Source: Candidatus Nitrosopolaris nunavutensis (GTDB lineage: Archaea; Thermoproteota; Nitrososphaeria; Nitrososphaerales; Nitrososphaeraceae). Taken from it: 6,991 nt of DNA. How positions within the stretch are numbered: the first letter of the stretch is position 1; every line of letters begins with the position of its first letter. Position numbers and translations under genes: made by a program. Location: NCBI GenBank assembly GCA_002501855.1, contig DAOM01000342.1, forward strand, positions 1,008-7,998, given 5' to 3'. Under the pieces are notes generated by a model that worked only from the letters and a program-made list of their open reading frames with translations, did not search any database and was not told the DNA's origin. Positions 5,711 to 6,991 of this stretch are shown here, piece after piece.

Positions 5711-6386
5711 CATCTAATCCATCCACTTGCAATTCTAGCAACTTGTTCAAAAACAAAACACTTGCAGGTTGGTCAACTTGTATGGAGCGTGAGTGAATTG
5801 CTTAATGAAAAGAGGTGTGTATTACAAGGAATAGAAACAGGGTTTGGGATTGTATCTCCTCTCGATCTGGAGTTATCCAGAATGCTTCATCCAAATGACA
5901 TCCCGGTTGCGAGAAGCCACTTCATCGAGTATGCTTCAATAAACAAACTAATGTCAGTACTAGGAGGTGGAAATACATCGTTTGGATATGAAGAGCTGCT
6001 AAACAAGATGGGTGCCAACCAAGACAGACTTGACAAGCTTGTGAATGACTATCAACATTCAACCACTATTCATTTTTACGGGAAGATGCTCTTGATAATA
6101 ATCGTCTTGCTATAAAACCGGATACGAAAGAATACTGGCAACGAGTCTTCTCTGCGTCTATGAATGTGGCCCATCATATTTTCGATACACAGGACGGTAA
6201 ACATCCGCTAATATTTGAAAACCCAGGTGGTAGCGATGACAAAAAAGACGATACAAAAAACAAAAGATGGAGTACTTCAGCCGATTTGGAATACATGACG
6301 CTTATGAGCTGGAGTTAGAGATGCAGCAAGCGATGTAGAAAGCATACAAACAACGACTGGAGAATCGACGTGACGCGGGAATTTAA
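5711..6386 (+). pseudogene. decayed gene of unknown family, two frameshifts and one stop
   Basis: Three frames join into one plausible protein of about 210-225 residues. Frame one, open from 5711, uses TTG 5762 as its only likely start and reads VSELLNEKRCVLQGIETGFG and GYEELLNKMGANQDRLDKLV until about 6075. It then degenerates into FYGKMLLIIIVLL before TAA 6115. Frame two takes over at about 6076 (LREDALDNNRLAIKPDTKEY, SASMNVAHHIFDTQDGKHPL, then KKDDTKNKRW) up to about 6270. Frame three follows (EYFSRFGIHDAYELELEMQQ), is cut by TAG 6336, and ends KAYKQRLENRRDAGI at TAA 6384-6386. Both shifts are explained by single-base changes, one near the T5 run at 6072-6076 and one at TGGAGTAC about 6268-6275. 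The intact ancestor was a soluble, helical, charged protein with no cysteine pairs; I do not recognise it. Confidence 0.65.
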
Positions 6387-6391
6387 GGCCA

Positions 6392-6407
6392 TGAATCAAA
6401 TGATTCA
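6392..6407. repeat. inverted repeat upstream of the zinc-ribbon gene
   Basis: TGAATCA, two bases, TGATTCA form a perfect palindrome of 7-base arms. It lies about 34 bases before the TATA box of the next gene, so it may be an operator; the regulator is unknown. Confidence 0.5.
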
Positions 6408-6440
6408 CCCCTATCGCAGTCCTATATCAAATACCCATAT

Positions 6441-6448
6441 TTTTTATA
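6441..6448 (+). promoter_or_regulatory. TATA box of the zinc-ribbon gene
   Basis: tttttata lies 32-39 bases before ATG 6480, predicting a transcription start a few bases before the ATG. No Shine-Dalgarno sequence precedes the ATG. Confidence 0.5.
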
Positions 6449-6479
6449 GGCTACTTCCTTCTAAGTATGTGAAGATAAG

Positions 6480-6647
6480 ATGAAAAAAGTGTTAACATCT
6501 GTGAGACCGTTCATTCAATCAGGAGTCAAGCCAAAATTCTGTGCCGACTGCGGTACCCTAGCTGCACAAGAAGCCTTGTTCAGGGTAGATGAAAGTGCAA
6601 CTGTTATTGAAAAATACTGCGACAGATGTATAAAGAATGTAAAATAA
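6480..6647 (+). CDS. small zinc-ribbon protein
   Basis: This 55-residue product starts at ATG 6480 and ends at TAA 6645-6647. Two CxxC knuckles, FCADCGTLA (Cys21, Cys24) and YCDRCIKN (Cys47, Cys50), are 22 residues apart, the arrangement of a rubredoxin-like zinc ribbon that binds one structural Zn. The N-terminus is basic (MKKVLTSVRPF), and the region between the knuckles (QEALFRVDESATVIEK) could form two strands. Proteins of this kind bind nucleic acid or partner proteins, but I cannot name a function. It has its own TATA box, and a second tiny gene follows after 13 bases, suggesting a two-gene transcript. The pseudogenes upstream do not share its promoter. It is too short for many automatic gene finders. 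Confidence 0.75.
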   Translation: MKKVLTSVRPFIQSGVKPKFCADCGTLAAQEALFRVDESATVIEKYCDRCIKNVK

Positions 6648-6660
6648 TATCTACAGCACT

Positions 6661-6795
6661 ATGCTTACTCATATAGAAGCACTCTATGATTTGAGTCCTC
6701 CTGATTGCTTAAGATATATTGCTGAAGAACCAAAATACTTCGACTATTTACCAATTGTACAACAGATGATTAATTCTGTTGAAATAACAAGATAA
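6661..6795 (+). CDS. 44-residue hypothetical protein, second gene of mini-operon
   Basis: ATG 6661 to TAA 6793-6795 encodes 44 residues with no recognised family. It appears mostly helical: MLTHIEALYDLSPPDCLRYI, a turn at EEPKYFDYLP, then IVQQMINSVEITR. It has one cysteine and no basic patch or membrane segment. It lies 13 bases after the zinc-ribbon gene in the same direction, with no separate TATA box and no Shine-Dalgarno sequence, so it would be translated from the shared mRNA. The distinct protein-like composition and tight spacing support it; the short length means it could be chance. Confidence 0.5.
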   Translation: MLTHIEALYDLSPPDCLRYIAEEPKYFDYLPIVQQMINSVEITR

Positions 6796-6837
6796 ATAAT
6801 TATGAGGATATACAATAATGAGCGAGTGAATTATGTA

Positions 6838-6843
6838 TTTTTT
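6838..6843 (+). terminator. T-run terminator of the mini-operon
   Basis: Six T on the coding strand lie 43 bases after the second small gene. Inverted arms GAGTGAA (6824-6830) and TTCACTC (6867-6873) flank it and could form a long-loop stem. Confidence 0.4.
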
Positions 6844-6886
6844 CGTCTCCAGTTATTAGTTATTGTTTCACTCATTCATAGCAGTG

Positions 6887-6912
6887 ATGACACTGTGGAG
6901 AACAGATGTCAT
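6887..6912. other. strong hairpin of unknown function
   Basis: ATGACACTGT (6887-6896), a five-base loop GGAGA, then ACAG, one bulged A, TGTCAT (6907-6912) form a ten-pair stem. It lies in the 196-base gene-free tail of the window (6796-6991), which otherwise holds only the T-run and a palindrome. It could be a transcript end, a small RNA element or a protein site. Confidence 0.5.
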
Positions 6913-6928
6913 AATATTCGAAATTAAG

Positions 6929-6944
6929 CATTGGAATTCCAATG
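6929..6944. repeat. perfect 16-base palindrome
   Basis: CATTGGAATTCCAATG is fully self-complementary without a spacer, as expected of a dimeric regulator's binding site. On the minus strand a frame reading MCGSSTPSKRSG (6990-6952) is open to the right window edge and ends eight bases before it; this may be the tail of a gene outside the window. Confidence 0.5.
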
Positions 6945-6991
6945 GAGAAATTTAACCACTCCTTTTACTAGGTGTGCTGCTTCCACACATG

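Overview
The window looks archaeal, most likely from an AT-rich soil ammonia oxidiser of the Nitrososphaeria (Thaumarchaeota). I infer this from three things. There is an archaeal 20S proteasome beta subunit with a cleavable propeptide. Several genes have a TATA-like box about 25-30 bases before a start codon that lacks a Shine-Dalgarno sequence, as expected for leaderless transcripts. Coding density is low. The phylum assignment is inference; no rRNA or other marker gene is present.

Layout. Positions 2-1038 hold an unrecognised gene that is open to the left window edge. It is interrupted by two in-frame stops and one frameshift, so it is probably one decayed gene. Positions 1080-1748 hold psmB, with an inverted repeat between its TATA-like box and its start and an oligo-T terminator at its stop. 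Positions 1749-3071 carry no intact gene of normal size: there is a possible unassigned minus-strand remnant (2010-2246), a clearly recognisable fragment of a type I restriction specificity gene hsdS (2525-2850), and a small hydrophobic minus-strand ORF (2911-3051). Positions 3072-3776 (minus) hold nth, endonuclease III, with its own TATA box. Positions 3800-4480 hold two weakly supported coding remnants facing each other. Positions 4540-5097 hold a helical, phasin-like protein behind a TATA box that is overlapped upstream by an operator-like palindrome. A 61-codon minus-strand gene (5119-5304) converges on it. Positions 5347-5559 (minus) are the broken start of a response-regulator receiver gene. 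Positions 5711-6386 are a second multi-frameshift pseudogene of unknown family. Positions 6480-6795 hold two tiny adjacent genes, the first a four-cysteine zinc-ribbon protein; hairpins and palindromes lie beyond them.

The intact genes do not form one pathway: psmB is proteolysis, nth is base-excision repair, and the phasin-like gene is of unknown role. Each appears to have its own promoter. The dominant character of the window is a gene graveyard: four to six decayed genes on both strands lie between short intact housekeeping and small-protein genes. I do not see a convincing new multi-gene system. The most interesting live candidates are the zinc-ribbon mini-operon at 6480-6795 and the regulated promoter at 4481-4517.
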